A stretch of 64,000 nucleotides of DNA, taken from positions 1,860,001 through 1,924,000 of the forward strand of contig CP094668.1 in NCBI GenBank assembly GCA_022836915.1, read 5' to 3'. Below, in pieces: positions 37,800 to 47,637 of the stretch. This DNA comes from Paenibacillus sp. OVF10. GTDB lineage: Bacteria; Bacillota; Bacilli; Paenibacillales; Paenibacillaceae. The translations under genes were made by a program, and so were the position numbers. How positions within the stretch are numbered: position 1 is the stretch's first letter; the number at the start of each line of letters is the position of its first letter. The notes beneath the pieces were generated by a model, which saw only the letters and a program-made list of their open reading frames with translations, was not told where the DNA came from and ran no database searches.

Positions 37800-37878
37800 A
37801 AAAAACCTCAGCTTTGAGGGAATATACCGTAAGTATGATTCATACCTACGCTGTTCCAATTCAAAGTGAGGTTTTTTA
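37800..37878. terminator. Bidirectional terminator of the ADP-ribose operon
   Basis: AAAAAACCTCAGCTTTGAG (37800-37818) pairs with TTCAAAGTGAGGTTTTTT (37860-37877) around a 40-nt loop. It separates the ADP-ribose operon from the convergent iron-siderophore genes. Confidence 0.85.
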
Positions 37879-37885
37879 TTGTTTT

Positions 37886-38866
37886 TTATAGATGATAGGT
37901 ATCAGATGTATCGGACACTTTATTTTTGGAGAACATTTCTTTGGCTTCATCCATGGCCATTTTATTACCGATCGATGAGTAATCGAGCCAAGGTTGTGCA
38001 CCAATCGGGTAGACATGACCGGCTTTGACTGCTTTCAGACCTTGCCAGATCGGATTGTTTTGCAGCTCCTTGAACATGGTCTGGGCTTCATCATCCGAAT
38101 TCACAACCACAAAGATTGCATCTGCATCATAGTCCGGCAATATTTCACGGGAGACGACTTGATACGGTTTAGTCGAATCGATATCTGTGATCCCTTTGGC
38201 AGGAGTCAGACCAAGATCCTCATACAAAATGGGACCCATGGGACGACGTGTACTGAACACACGTAATTCCTTGGCAGTAACACGGATCGCCATTACTGTT
38301 CCATCACCAATCGTGTCTTGAATCAGAGATTTCACTTCTTCCGTTTCGGTCGCGTAGTCCTGAATGTATTGATCGGCTTCCTTCTCGCGATTCACGAGTT
38401 TGCCAATGTCTTTCAGATGATCGCGCCATGTACCGTCATCCAGATTGAAGACATGCACCGGAGCAATTTTTTCGAATTTGGCAATATCACCACCGGAGAA
38501 TTCTTCGTCCAGATAGATCACATCGGGTTTCAGGGCAAGCAAAGCTTCCATATCCGGGTCTTTAACCGGACCAAGTGGCGTTGTATTTTGAAGTTGATCA
38601 GCAACATGGGACAGGAAACCTTTGGCTTCGCCACCGATAACGGAACCAACTGGAGTAATACCGAGAGACAGCAGATCATTGGTCAGATGGATCGACATGG
38701 AGGCAATACGTGGCTCTCCTGAACTTGCACTGTTGTCCTGATTTTTGCTTGAAGTATCCGTGGACGATCCGTCAGAAGCAGATGATGAATTATTGGCCGT
38801 TCCACAGGCTGCGAGCACAAGCACCAGACAGATACTCATGACAAGCATAAGATTTTTCTTTAACAT
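37886..38866 (-). CDS. Iron-siderophore ABC transporter substrate-binding lipoprotein
   Basis: A 326-residue class III (helical backbone) binding protein with the lipobox VLAACG and a Ser/Asn/Asp-rich tether. EPRIASMSIHLTNDLLSLGI and ALLALKPDVIYLDEEF are typical of FecB/YfmC-type siderophore receptors. It is the third gene of a permease-permease-binding protein operon under a Fur box. No ATPase gene is present, so the importer must borrow one encoded elsewhere, as several Bacillus siderophore systems do. Confidence 0.88.
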   Translation of the reverse strand: MLKKNLMLVMSICLVLVLAACGTANNSSSASDGSSTDTSSKNQDNSASSGEPRIASMSIHLTNDLLSLGITPVGSVIGGEAKGFLSHVADQLQNTTPLGPVKDPDMEALLALKPDVIYLDEEFSGGDIAKFEKIAPVHVFNLDDGTWRDHLKDIGKLVNREKEADQYIQDYATETEEVKSLIQDTIGDGTVMAIRVTAKELRVFSTRRPMGPILYEDLGLTPAKGITDIDSTKPYQVVSREILPDYDADAIFVVVNSDDEAQTMFKELQNNPIWQGLKAVKAGHVYPIGAQPWLDYSSIGNKMAMDEAKEMFSKNKVSDTSDTYHL

Positions 38867-38925
38867 GGGTAGTCACATTCTCCTTGAACATCTCTTGGAT
38901 GTCTTTATTGTTTTTGAAAAAAAGA

Positions 38926-39942
38926 TCACTTGCTTCGTACTAAAAGGTACAAAAAGTAAGGTGCACCAATCGCAGCAACCACCACGCCTGCCGGAATGGC
39001 GTTAGGCTGAAAGATCGTTCGCCCGATCGTATCGGCGGTCACCAGAATAACCATACCGATGAGCCCGGCAGCAGGGATCAGATGCCGATGCATCGGACCG
39101 ACAAGTCTGCGCGCCAGATGTGGTGCCGCCAGACCGATAAAGCCGATCCCACCAGCCATCGATACACTGACGGCAGACAAGGCCACGGCACAGAGCAGCA
39201 AAATAACACGCTGGGATCGAACAGGCGTCCCGATACTGGTTGCGGCAGCATCACCAAGGTTGAAGGCATCAAGCGTTTTGGATCGACACCAAATGTACGA
39301 GATACATAACACCACCCAAGGAAGCAATGCTTGCACATGAATCCAATCTCGGCCCCAGACGCTTCCTGCCAACCAGCGAGCGGCAAAGGAATAGGTGTCT
39401 TCATCCAAACGCAGGGATAGGTAGAGTGTCAACGCATGGAACCCGGCCGCTACCGCGATTCCCACCAGAATCAACTTAATGGGTGATACGCCGTTATGGC
39501 GATCATAAGATAACAGCATGATGATCAGGGCGGCGACAACACTGCCTGCAAAAGCAAACAACGGAATTAACAAGGCTACAGAGCCATCCATTGTAAAGGA
39601 GAGACTAACAAACACCATTAGTCCAAATGCTGCCCCCGCATGTAATCCCAGAATACCCGGGTCCGCCAGTGGATTGCGGGTAATCCCTTGCAGGGCTGCT
39701 CCAGCAATACCAAGTCCTGCTCCGGCCAGTACAGTTACAAGGATGCGAGGAAGTCGGTAATCAAACAGTACAATTTGATCATCCGAACTGCCATTACCAA
39801 ACAAAGTCTGTAACACAGCCACTGGGGAGAGACGAATGGTCCCCGTGTTCAGGCTGATCACAATAACGGCAATGGTGATGCAGAGCAGCGTGATACTGAC
39901 AACTATCGAACGTTTACCTTGTGAGGGTGTATTAAAATTCAT
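38926..39942 (-). CDS. Iron-siderophore ABC transporter permease (FecCD family), second
   Basis: A 338-residue BtuC/FecCD permease with about nine or ten membrane helices. RLPRILVTVLAGAGLGIAGA and LQGITRNPLADPGILGLHAG are the strongest family motifs, and GGIGFIGLAAPHLARRLVG is the coupling region. It starts 2 nt after the first permease stops, so the two are cotranscribed and probably form a heterodimer. Confidence 0.94.
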   Translation of the reverse strand: MNFNTPSQGKRSIVVSITLLCITIAVIVISLNTGTIRLSPVAVLQTLFGNGSSDDQIVLFDYRLPRILVTVLAGAGLGIAGAALQGITRNPLADPGILGLHAGAAFGLMVFVSLSFTMDGSVALLIPLFAFAGSVVAALIIMLLSYDRHNGVSPIKLILVGIAVAAGFHALTLYLSLRLDEDTYSFAARWLAGSVWGRDWIHVQALLPWVVLCISYIWCRSKTLDAFNLGDAAATSIGTPVRSQRVILLLCAVALSAVSVSMAGGIGFIGLAAPHLARRLVGPMHRHLIPAAGLIGMVILVTADTIGRTIFQPNAIPAGVVVAAIGAPYFLYLLVRSK

Positions 39943-39944
39943 TG

Positions 39945-40990
39945 CTACAAGGCCCTCCTTTCTTTACGGGCCAGATAGAGGAAGAACGGTACACCGACAA
40001 AAGCGACCATAATGCCTACCGCGAGTTCCTCGGGCGGGTTCACGATGCGTGAGCCCAGATCGGCGAGCACCAGTAATATCGCTCCCAGCAGTGAAGACAT
40101 CGGAATGATGAGTCGATAATCCACACCCACCAATTTGCGTGAGATATGGGGGATGACGAGGCCGACAAATCCAATCGAGCCTACTGCCGACACGGACACA
40201 CCAGCCAGCACAACAACCGCTGCGAGGGCAAGAAACCTCGTCCAACGCAGGTTAATTCCGAGATTAATCGCTACTTCTTCACCGAGCGACATAAGGGATA
40301 CACGCCGGGCGAGTGGCATAATCAGTACTAGTGTGGCGAGCAGCACGGGAAGAATCAGCTTGAGATGCCGCCATTCAATTCCGCCAAACCCACCAGCATA
40401 CCAGAAGGCCAGATCCTGACTCAGGTCAAAATAAATGGCAACTCCTGTGCTGAGCGAGGTTAACATGGCTGCAATAACGGCCCCGGCAACGGTCAGTCTG
40501 ATGGAATTCAGACCACCAGGTGCTGCCATTCCAAGCAGGAAGATAAGCAGTGTGCCCAGAACAGCCCCCACGAATGATAAAAACATAATCCAGCCGTATG
40601 GCAGTCCAGGCCAAAAGGCAAAGCTCAGTGCTACGACAAAAGTGGCTCCAGCATTGATGCCCAGAATGCCCGTGTCTGCCAGCGGATTACGCGTAATACC
40701 TTGCATTAAAGCTCCTGCAACGGCAAAGGCAGCACCGATAATAACCGCGGCAAGGACACGAGGCAGCCGCAGTTCATGAATAATCTGATGTGGTGTCAAA
40801 GCTGGGTTGTACTGAAATATGGCAGCCCATACGGTTTCCAGCGTTAACCCTTTGGCACCTAAAGAGATTGCGACAAACATACTTAGCAGCAGTATGGCTA
40901 TGGCAGACAAAAACGTCAGCCCAACGGTCACTGCAGATTTTTTGAATTAGACGGACGATGTGGCAGTCCCGGATGTTGAATACGGGTCAC
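39945..40990 (-). CDS. Iron-siderophore ABC transporter permease (FecCD family), first (frame broken near start)
   Basis: About 348 residues. It has LRLPRVLAAVIIGAAFAVAG, MQGITRNPLADTGILGINAG and SIGFVGLVIPHISRKLVG. A GTG at 40931 would give a 328-residue protein, but it lacks a ribosome binding site. Restoring one base in T6 40938-40943 (plus strand) opens the frame to GTG 40990 and adds RIQHPGLPHRPSNSKKSAVT before the first helix. AAAGGAG touches that GTG, so the exact start remains unsure. First gene of the operon, behind a Fur box. Confidence 0.85.
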
Positions 40991-41021
40991 TCCTTTGGTA
41001 CCAACAACGCATTTCATTGTT

Positions 41022-41040
41022 ATTGATTATCATTATCAAT
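41022..41040. promoter_or_regulatory. Fur box
   Basis: ATTGATTATCATTATCAAT is a near-perfect 19-bp palindrome matching the 7-1-7 Fur pattern TGATAAT-N-ATTATCA with one mismatch. It lies about 35 nt upstream of the siderophore permease operon, so iron-replete Fur would shut that operon off. Confidence 0.85.
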
Positions 41041-41116
41041 TAGTGATCATTATAGAATCTTAATTCAGGCCCGTACATGGCATAAATTAAGATTCTGAAG
41101 ATGGACATTTTTTAGA

Positions 41117-42846
41117 TTACAAAAGTGAAGGTTTGTTCGTCAACATAGAGAGCGCTTCATCGAGCTGGATGTTGATGGAATATGGAGCATATACGACCCA
41201 TGAGTTCCAGTCGATGAGATGTACACGTCCGTTTTTTACCGCAGGATGGCTGTTCCACAGTGGATTCGAAGCCATCTCTTTCAACAGTGTTGCCTTTTCA
41301 TGCATAGAATTAATCGCCAGTACCAGCACATCTGCCTCCAGTCCGTCCCATTCCCCTGGTGTGAAGGGCAGCCAGTTGAATCCAACGCCGGGAGATTTGC
41401 CAGCCAGTTCGGTCTGAATCCGCTGAGGAGCGGCCAATTGCAAGGTTCGATAAAAGACATGTCCGAAGTTGCGATGGCTGTACATCCGTGGACCTTTAGG
41501 CGTTAACGTGCCAACGGCAACGGTAATCTCCCCGACCAATTCCTTCATTTTTTGCGTGCACGCTCCGCTTTGCGCTCATGTCGATCGAGCCAATCTGTCG
41601 CTGCCTGGGTACGATCCACAATGGATGCAATCTGATGCAGATGACCAAAGACGTCTGTCTGGTTCCAGGGAATCGTGATGATGGGGGCGATATCGCCAAT
41701 ATGCTCCATCGCTTTGGCAGCTGCATTGTCCTTGGTCAGAATCAATTCAGGATTTACATCCAGGAATGCCTGACGTCCCTGTTCCCACGGTTCATAAGCG
41801 TGGAAGGGCAGTGCCAGCGATTTGGGCATATGAGGCAGGTGGCCCTGAATCTGAGCTGCACATGGCGTGATGCCAAGTGTCATCAGGTGGTCCGTGTATG
41901 GATAGGAGAGCGACACGATATTCCGATGGACCTGTTTCGCATAGGAAGTGGGGGCATATCCAGCATGGTTCCGGAAACGTCGGCTGAAATAGAATTCGTC
42001 ACGGTAACCCACTTCACGAGCCACATCACGGATACGCAGATCGGAAGTGAGCAACAATTCCTTGGCCCGGTTCATACGCAGATGAGTGATGTATTCAATC
42101 GGATTTTTCTGCATGCGGCTCTTGAATAGCTGCGAGTAATAGGATGGATGCATTTCAGCCAGTTCAGCCAACTTTTCCAGCTTGATCTCGTGCATGTAGT
42201 TTTCGCGCATGTATTGCAGGGTGGACCTGAGCCACTGTTCGGGTTCATCCTGTCCAGCCACTACGTCAGTCTGGTCTTCTTGAGGCCAGAGTATATGTAA
42301 CAGTTCTGTCAGGAGGAGCTGTGCCTTCAGGCCTGTTTCCAAACCTTCGTTGGTTAATTGTGTAAGCTGTGCGGCAATGCGCTGTATACCGTAAAATGGG
42401 CCCTGAATCCAGCCTGTAACAGGTGAACTGAGCTCACGTTCGTAGATTCGTCTGGCTTTTGTCTTCTCCGTAGCCCGATACAGATCAAAGTGAATGATAT
42501 ACAGTTCAATATCATGGTCTTCATCTCCGATCAGTTCAATTGCAGTTCCTGGTGTGCACAGACAAGCTGATTTGCGAACCACGTGGGATTCGGTCTCATT
42601 CATGATCAGTTGGCCTGTGAATTTGTGCATGTATATGAAGGTATGATGAGCTAGCTCAGTTGTGGACCAGCGCCATTTCCCACGGGTTATTATATGTTCT
42701 GCCTGACGAAGTTCAATCAGGGTATCATTCAGGAAGGCATCCAGGCCTGCCCGGGTTGAGGATTCCTTTTCTGCATTGGGACTTGTCTGCTGATGTAACA
42801 TGTGTGGATTCATGCCGCTGTGGGTGGTACCGGGAATGGTAGTCAT
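41117..42846 (-). CDS. AraC regulator fused to a siderophore-binding domain, Btr-like (frame broken once)
   Basis: A cytoplasmic activator of about 576 residues. It has an N-terminal cupin-like AraC sensor, a central AraC double helix-turn-helix (LEKLAELAEMHPSYYSQLFK; IRDVAREVGYRDEFYFSRRF) and a C-terminal helical-backbone siderophore-binding domain (LSYPYTDHLMTLGITPCAAQ; DVNPELILTKD). B. subtilis Btr has the same layout and turns on bacillibactin uptake when it binds siderophore. The frame breaks in T6 41548-41553 (plus strand); one more base gives RARKKMKELVGEIT. The ATG at 42846 follows GAGGAGG. It precedes the siderophore operon on the same strand, so it is the likely activator. Confidence 0.88.
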
Positions 42847-43332
42847 GGTGCTATGCGACCTCCTCTCTTTTGAACAGTTAGATAATGATTGAATCTGGAA
42901 CTTACCATATTTTCTTGGACCTGTAGGTCTTTCTTGAACAACTATTGATGCGTTTTGCATGATGTTATGATTACTGGCTGCCTTGTCCAAAGCGCGTTTG
43001 CAGTATAGTCAGGGTTTTATGAATAGCACACGGGTATGATCCCGTTATCAGATGTGATCGATAGTTTAACCAGATTGTCGCTAGTTACAAGTATGTTTAG
43101 GGACAAGACTTCTTGGCCCTAGTCTGCTGATAATCTTAGCAAATCTACTGGAGAATTGAAATGTACACAGATATGTTCGAGGCCCTGATGAGCTTGAATT
43201 CTATTGAAAGCACATAATCGAAATCGTTTTCTGACGTAAGCGTTTCTTTTTGGTAAAATAAAGGGGATAACATGTTGGCCTGATCTGAATCATGAACCTT
43301 TTCAACTCAAATTGCAGTAGGGAGGCTTTAAT
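42847..43332. other. Intergenic stretch between Btr-like and oxidoreductase genes
   Basis: Divergent promoter region. AGATAATGATTGAAT (42880-42894) is a partial Fur-like match close to the Btr-like gene start. I see no gene or strong hairpin. Confidence 0.45.
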
Positions 43333-44334
43333 ATGACAGAAGTAGTGGGACGGGACAAAGTACGCTGGGGCATTATGGGCACGGGATGGATTGCATCCCA
43401 GTTTGCAAAGGATTTGGAGCATGCCGGGAACGCAGAGAAAGCAGCGGTAGGTTCACGGACAGCGGGAAGTGCGGAGAAGTTTGCAGCTGAATATGGTTTT
43501 GCACGCGCTTACGGTTCTTATGATGAGATGCTTCAGGATCCTGAGGTAGATATTATCTATGTGGCCACACCTCATCCTGTGCATAAGGAGAATGTAATGG
43601 CTTGTCTGGAGGCAGGTAAAGCGGTGCTCTGTGAAAAGCCGTTTACGATGAATGCGCGTCAGTTGGAGCAACTGGTGGAGACGGCACGGGAGCGCAACCT
43701 TTTCCTGATGGAAGGGATGTGGACACGCTTTTTGCCGCCAATCGCTCAAGCCAGAGCATGGATTGCAGAAGGACGAATCGGTGAAGTACGTTTGCTCCAG
43801 GCAGACTTTGGATTCCGTGTTGGCTGGGAGCCGGAAGGAAGGTTGCTTAATCCGGATCTGGGTGGGGGCGCATTGCTGGATGCAGGAGTGTACCCGATTT
43901 CTTTTGCTTCGATGATCTTTGGCGAACAGCCCCAGCATGTATGGAGTACGGCCAATATCGGTGAAACGGGTGTGGACGAGCAGTTTTCCGTGTTGTTGTC
44001 CTATTCCGAGGGACGTTCTGCATCACTGAGTGCTGCCATTCGTCTGAACCTCAGCAATGAAGCCGTCATATACGGTACGGAAGGCAAGATTCGTCTACCT
44101 TTATTCCTGGCGGGCAAAGAAGCCTATCTGCATGTGAATGGTCAGGACGAGCCTGAGAAGTTCACGGATGATCGAACATGTATTGGTTATGCTTTTGAAG
44201 CAGAAGAAGCGGGACGTTGTATCCTCGAAGGTCGGACGGAGAGCAACACCATTAAACTGGACGAATCCCTGGAAATCATGAAGCTGATGGACACGATTCG
44301 GGGCCAGTGGGGATTGCGTTACAAATCGGAGTAA
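43333..44334 (+). CDS. Gfo/Idh/MocA family oxidoreductase
   Basis: A 333-residue NAD(P)-dependent oxidoreductase. The Rossmann start is WGIMGTGWIASQFAKDLEHA; the family motif ATPHPVHKENVMACLEAGKA is followed by VLCEKPFTMN, which carries the conserved EKP lysine. The C-terminal beta-sheet domain contains LGGGALLDAGVYPISFASMI. The closest pattern is the dihydrodiol dehydrogenase-like subgroup. GTAGGGAGG precedes the ATG. The substrate, likely a sugar or cyclic alcohol, is not evident. It is followed after 20 nt by the pcp gene and may be cotranscribed with it. Confidence 0.92.
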   Translation: MTEVVGRDKVRWGIMGTGWIASQFAKDLEHAGNAEKAAVGSRTAGSAEKFAAEYGFARAYGSYDEMLQDPEVDIIYVATPHPVHKENVMACLEAGKAVLCEKPFTMNARQLEQLVETARERNLFLMEGMWTRFLPPIAQARAWIAEGRIGEVRLLQADFGFRVGWEPEGRLLNPDLGGGALLDAGVYPISFASMIFGEQPQHVWSTANIGETGVDEQFSVLLSYSEGRSASLSAAIRLNLSNEAVIYGTEGKIRLPLFLAGKEAYLHVNGQDEPEKFTDDRTCIGYAFEAEEAGRCILEGRTESNTIKLDESLEIMKLMDTIRGQWGLRYKSE

Positions 44335-44354
44335 CAGACAGGAGCTGACGTGTG

Positions 44355-44978
44355 ATGGTGAAGATTCTGATATCCGGGTTTGAACCTTTTGGCGGGGATG
44401 CGGTGAATCCGACGGGGGCATTAATGGAGGCTCTTGCGAACGAAGTAATCGAGGGTGCTGAGCTAAAAACAGTACTGTTGCCCGTGCACTTCGATGAATG
44501 TGCAGACCTGCTGATCGCAGAGATGGAAGCCTATCGGCCAGATGTTGTCATCGCCTGTGGGCTGGCCAAGGGCAGAACGTCCATCACACCGGAGCGGATC
44601 GCCGTGAATGTCAAAGATATTCCGCCTGGCTCCTACGCAGATAACCAGGGGCAGCGTCCTGTGGACGAGCCCATTGCAGATGGCAGCCCGGACGGTTTGT
44701 TCTCCACGTTGCCCATACGTGCCATGGTGAATGACATGTCCGCAGCAGGTATTCCCGCTGCCGTGTCCAATACAGCAGGTACATATATCTGCAACAACAC
44801 AATGTACCGGGTGCTGGATCACATTCGAGTAGGGCAACTTCCGATCCGTGCCGGATTTGTACATTTTCCCGCCTCCACAGAGATGGCTGTGTTGCAGCCT
44901 TCCGTTCCTTCGCTGCCTATTCCCATGATGTTGGATGCGCTACGGATTATGATCCGCACGGTTGTGGCTGATTCGTAG
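44355..44978 (+). CDS. pcp: Pyrrolidone-carboxylate peptidase
   Basis: A 207-residue cysteine peptidase (family C15) that removes N-terminal pyroglutamate from peptides. The catalytic triad is visible: Glu in GRTSITPERIAVN, Cys in SNTAGTYICNNTMY and His in AGFVHFPAS. The opening ILISGFEPFGGDAVNPTG is diagnostic. ATG 44355 and GTG 44352 are both possible behind GGAG. It probably shares a transcript with the oxidoreductase upstream. Confidence 0.95.
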   Translation: MVKILISGFEPFGGDAVNPTGALMEALANEVIEGAELKTVLLPVHFDECADLLIAEMEAYRPDVVIACGLAKGRTSITPERIAVNVKDIPPGSYADNQGQRPVDEPIADGSPDGLFSTLPIRAMVNDMSAAGIPAAVSNTAGTYICNNTMYRVLDHIRVGQLPIRAGFVHFPASTEMAVLQPSVPSLPIPMMLDALRIMIRTVVADS

Positions 44979-45192
44979 GGGATGGTTCCGATTGTTCGGC
45001 TGCGGTTGCAGCAAATCGTAGGCGATGGTCGGATTCGTAGACCGCAGTTGTGAAAGGGAGAGCTGTGGGGTGGGATGATGGAGTACAGTAGGGTTCAAGA
45101 TGACGTGGAGAGCGTGGAGTTGCATGGGTTTCTGTCTGCTTCAATCTTGGGGTGAGTAGAGTGATAGATATGAAGTTGAGCATAGAGTGAAA

Positions 45193-45240
45193 AAAGAGCT
45201 GTCCCATCGTCATAAGTCTGACGTTAGGGGACAGCTCTTT
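45193..45240 (+). terminator. Terminator downstream of pcp
   Basis: AAAGAGCTGTCCC (45193-45205) and GGGACAGCTCTTT (45228-45240) form a strong stem, preceded by A-rich and followed by T-rich sequence. The 210 nt between pcp and this hairpin hold short imperfect copies of GATTCGTAGGxGATGGTC. Confidence 0.8.
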
Positions 45241-45330
45241 CTATTTTGTGTGTCATGTGTAGTCCAACATGATTAGTGAGGCAACTAGTTTGCAGTAAGT
45301 ATCTTGATGCAAGTATTTCGCCTAGACTCT

Positions 45331-45408
45331 AAAACCGCAACCACGAACCAAAAACCGCAAACGGCCAATTCGAAACCCGAAATCCGAACCCGCAAACTCG
45401 AAACCCGG
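45331..45408. repeat. Low-complexity ACC/CGAAA tract
   Basis: About 78 nt made of short imperfect units such as AAAACCGCAA, CGAAACCCG and CGAACCCGCAAACTCG. The composition differs from both neighbours, with few Ts on the plus strand. No frame here looks coding. Confidence 0.5.
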
Positions 45409-45894
45409 TAAGGCTTATATAACTTTTGCTGGAAAGTAGGGACTTAGCGAAATAGGTGCGGGGAGTTTAAGGATAGACTCCGATTCGTGAGCCTTCTAAG
45501 CTTCTGAATACAACCTCTATTAACCCGAAGTAACCAAGCTCTTACAAAACAAGACGCAAGGACACCGCCATCACCCTGGCTAGCTAAGAAGTTTGTGTCC
45601 ACGAATGAACCCCGAATAGACTTCTACGAAGCTTGCTCCTCAGAACGCTTTGGGACGGACTCAAACGAACCGAGCACACGCTATTCGCTGAAAAAACGCA
45701 CACACCAATTTCTAACGAATCGTAGAAGCGTTATTGTGCGAATTATGCGAGTTGGTCGACGATATGAACGAATTTTAGCCGAATACGGTGTCTGAGATTC
45801 TTTAGAATTCTCATACCACGTTATTCGGCTAAATAAGATGTGCTGTGTTCTTTAGATATAGAGCAAAGAGAAGCTAACTCAAATTAAAGTAAAG
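45409..45894. repeat. Gene-free stretch ending in degenerate ~28-bp repeats
   Basis: GAATACGGTGTCTGAGATTCTTTAGA (45781-45806) and AAATAAGATGTGCTGTGTTCTTTAGATA (45831-45858) belong to the repeat family seen at 29.9-30.2 kb. The span 45781-45826 also forms an imperfect hairpin. The remainder has no supported gene. Confidence 0.5.
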
Positions 45895-46737
45895 TTAGAT
45901 TCGCAACAGATCAAGGTCGAACTCGGGAACGAGTCCTTCTTTCATGGCGCGGCCAAGCAGTGCAGTGATTGCACCGTAACCATCATCACCCAGGTTGGCG
46001 CTGAACTCATTAACGTACAGTCCGATATGCTGTGCAGCTACGTCAGGGTCCATTTCTTGAGCATGTTCCATAACGTATGTTCTCGACTCATCCGGGTGCG
46101 CCCATGCATATTCAACGGAGGCGCGTGCCCATCCGGCGAGGGCATGAGCGTCCATGTTGCGACGTGCGATGATTGCTCCAAGCGGAATTGGAAGACCCGT
46201 ATCACTTTCCCACCAGTTACCAAGATCCGTCATCAGTTTGAGATCATAGTTCTGGTACGTGAAGCGTGCTTCATGGATAACAAGTCCGGCATCGATCTTG
46301 CCGTCTCGCACAGCAGGCATGATCTGGTCGAATGGCATGACTACAATCTCGCCTACACCGCCGGGAACATTTTGCGCTGCCCACAGACGGAATAATAGAT
46401 ATGCTGTCGAGCGTTCACTAGGCACAGCAACCCGTCGTCCAGACAGATATGCTGGATCGGTCGTGCCATTTGCGGTCAGAACCAAAGGACCACAACCTCT
46501 GCCAAGTGCGCCTCCAGCAGGAAGCAGAGCATAGTCAGACAACACGTATGGCAGTGCTGCATAAGATATTTTCATCACTTCAGGTGTGTCAGGTCCATCG
46601 GGATTTGCCGCCAGACCATTGGTAATATCAATATCAGCATAACGGACATCCAGCTCAGGTGCGCCTGGGATCAACCCGTGCACCCACGCGTGAAAGATAA
46701 ATGTATCATTTGGACAAGGGGAAAATGCAATTTTCAT
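45895..46737 (-). CDS. mqnD: 1,4-dihydroxy-6-naphthoate synthase
   Basis: A 280-residue enzyme of the futalosine route to menaquinone, converting cyclic dehypoxanthine futalosine to 1,4-dihydroxy-6-naphthoate. The fold is that of a periplasmic binding protein. Markers are IAFSPCPNDTFIFHAWVHG at the start, then DIDITNGLAAN, MKISYAALPYVLSDYALLPA and GLVIHEARFTYQNYDLKLM. The ATG at 46737 follows GGGAGGTT and overlaps the mqnB stop by ATGA, so the two are coupled. Confidence 0.93.
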   Translation of the reverse strand: MKIAFSPCPNDTFIFHAWVHGLIPGAPELDVRYADIDITNGLAANPDGPDTPEVMKISYAALPYVLSDYALLPAGGALGRGCGPLVLTANGTTDPAYLSGRRVAVPSERSTAYLLFRLWAAQNVPGGVGEIVVMPFDQIMPAVRDGKIDAGLVIHEARFTYQNYDLKLMTDLGNWWESDTGLPIPLGAIIARRNMDAHALAGWARASVEYAWAHPDESRTYVMEHAQEMDPDVAAQHIGLYVNEFSANLGDDGYGAITALLGRAMKEGLVPEFDLDLLRI

Positions 46738-47637
46738 GATGTAATAACCTCCCGTAAAATGGAACTTGCAGCCTGAAGCGCATCGAGGGCATCCTTGATG
46801 CGCCAAGCGTCGCGGTCGCGTGGACCGACCGCGTTGGATATGGCCCGCAGTTCGAGTGCTGGCACGCCGAACTGCTGGGCAGCTGTTGCCACGCCGAAGC
46901 CTTCCATGCCTTCGGCGGCGGCATCCGGCACGCGGCGCAATAGCTCCGCGGCCGTCTCCGCTGTTCCGGTCGCCGTGGAAACGGTGACCGCAGTGCCTCC
47001 GCTGACAGCGAGCCCGGCCCGCTGCAGCTCATGGCGCAAGCGAGCGGCAAGCTCCGCGTCCGCCGCCACAATGGACGAGCCGAATCCGAGCTCGTCCACA
47101 CTAAGAAGCCGTCTGGCGTCTGCGAGCCCAGATCGGCGGCAACCATGGCGTCGGCTACCACGAGGGAGCCGACGTCTGCCCGGCCGGGGAACCCGCCGCC
47201 GATGCCAGCACTGATCACCAGCATGTAGGCTGGTGAAGATCCGGCTCCGGCAAGGGCCCCGGCCTTGAAGATGTGGCAGATGCCTGTGCCACATCGGATG
47301 GGCTTGGCGCAGTAGAACCTTGCGCCAAAGCCCTTGTGCTTGCAGCCGCTACGGCATATGCCAATGTAGCGGCTGTTCCTGCTGCGGCCGAGGCTGGGCC
47401 AACGCCCGCAGCAATGACGTCAAATCGTTCCGCGGCCGTATCTCCCAAGCCGCGGAGGACCGCATCTTTCTCCGCATCAACCGCGGTTACAATTAACACA
47501 CGTTGTGATGAATTTGCTTGTACCGGACTTATATCTGAAGTGTTTATTTCCCCGGTTAAATCCCTGTGGTGTCCACTATTTTCGAATAATGCGTTTGGTT
47601 TATTATTCAGATCTTCATCCTGTCTATGTTCATTCAT
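46734..47637 (-). CDS. mqnB: Futalosine hydrolase (frame broken twice)
   Basis: A nucleosidase of about 301 residues that splits futalosine into dehypoxanthine futalosine and hypoxanthine. Core motifs are RVLIVTAVDAEKDAVLRGL, VIAAGVGPASAAAGTAATLA, VISAGIGGGFPGRADVGSLV and AAEGMEGFGVATAAQQFGVP, the last with the substrate-binding Met-Glu pair. The frame breaks in C4 47257-47260 and near 47102-47108 (plus strand); repairs give SSRPGALAGAGSSPAYMLV and TPDGFLSVDELGFGSS. It carries an unusual ~45-residue N-terminal extension and an Ala/Ser-rich inner linker. AAGGAG precedes the ATG at 47637. Confidence 0.88.

Noticed and set aside
45595..45795. 66-residue open frame on the plus strand
   Set aside because: No ribosome binding site; basic, low-quality composition; part of it lies in the repeat region.
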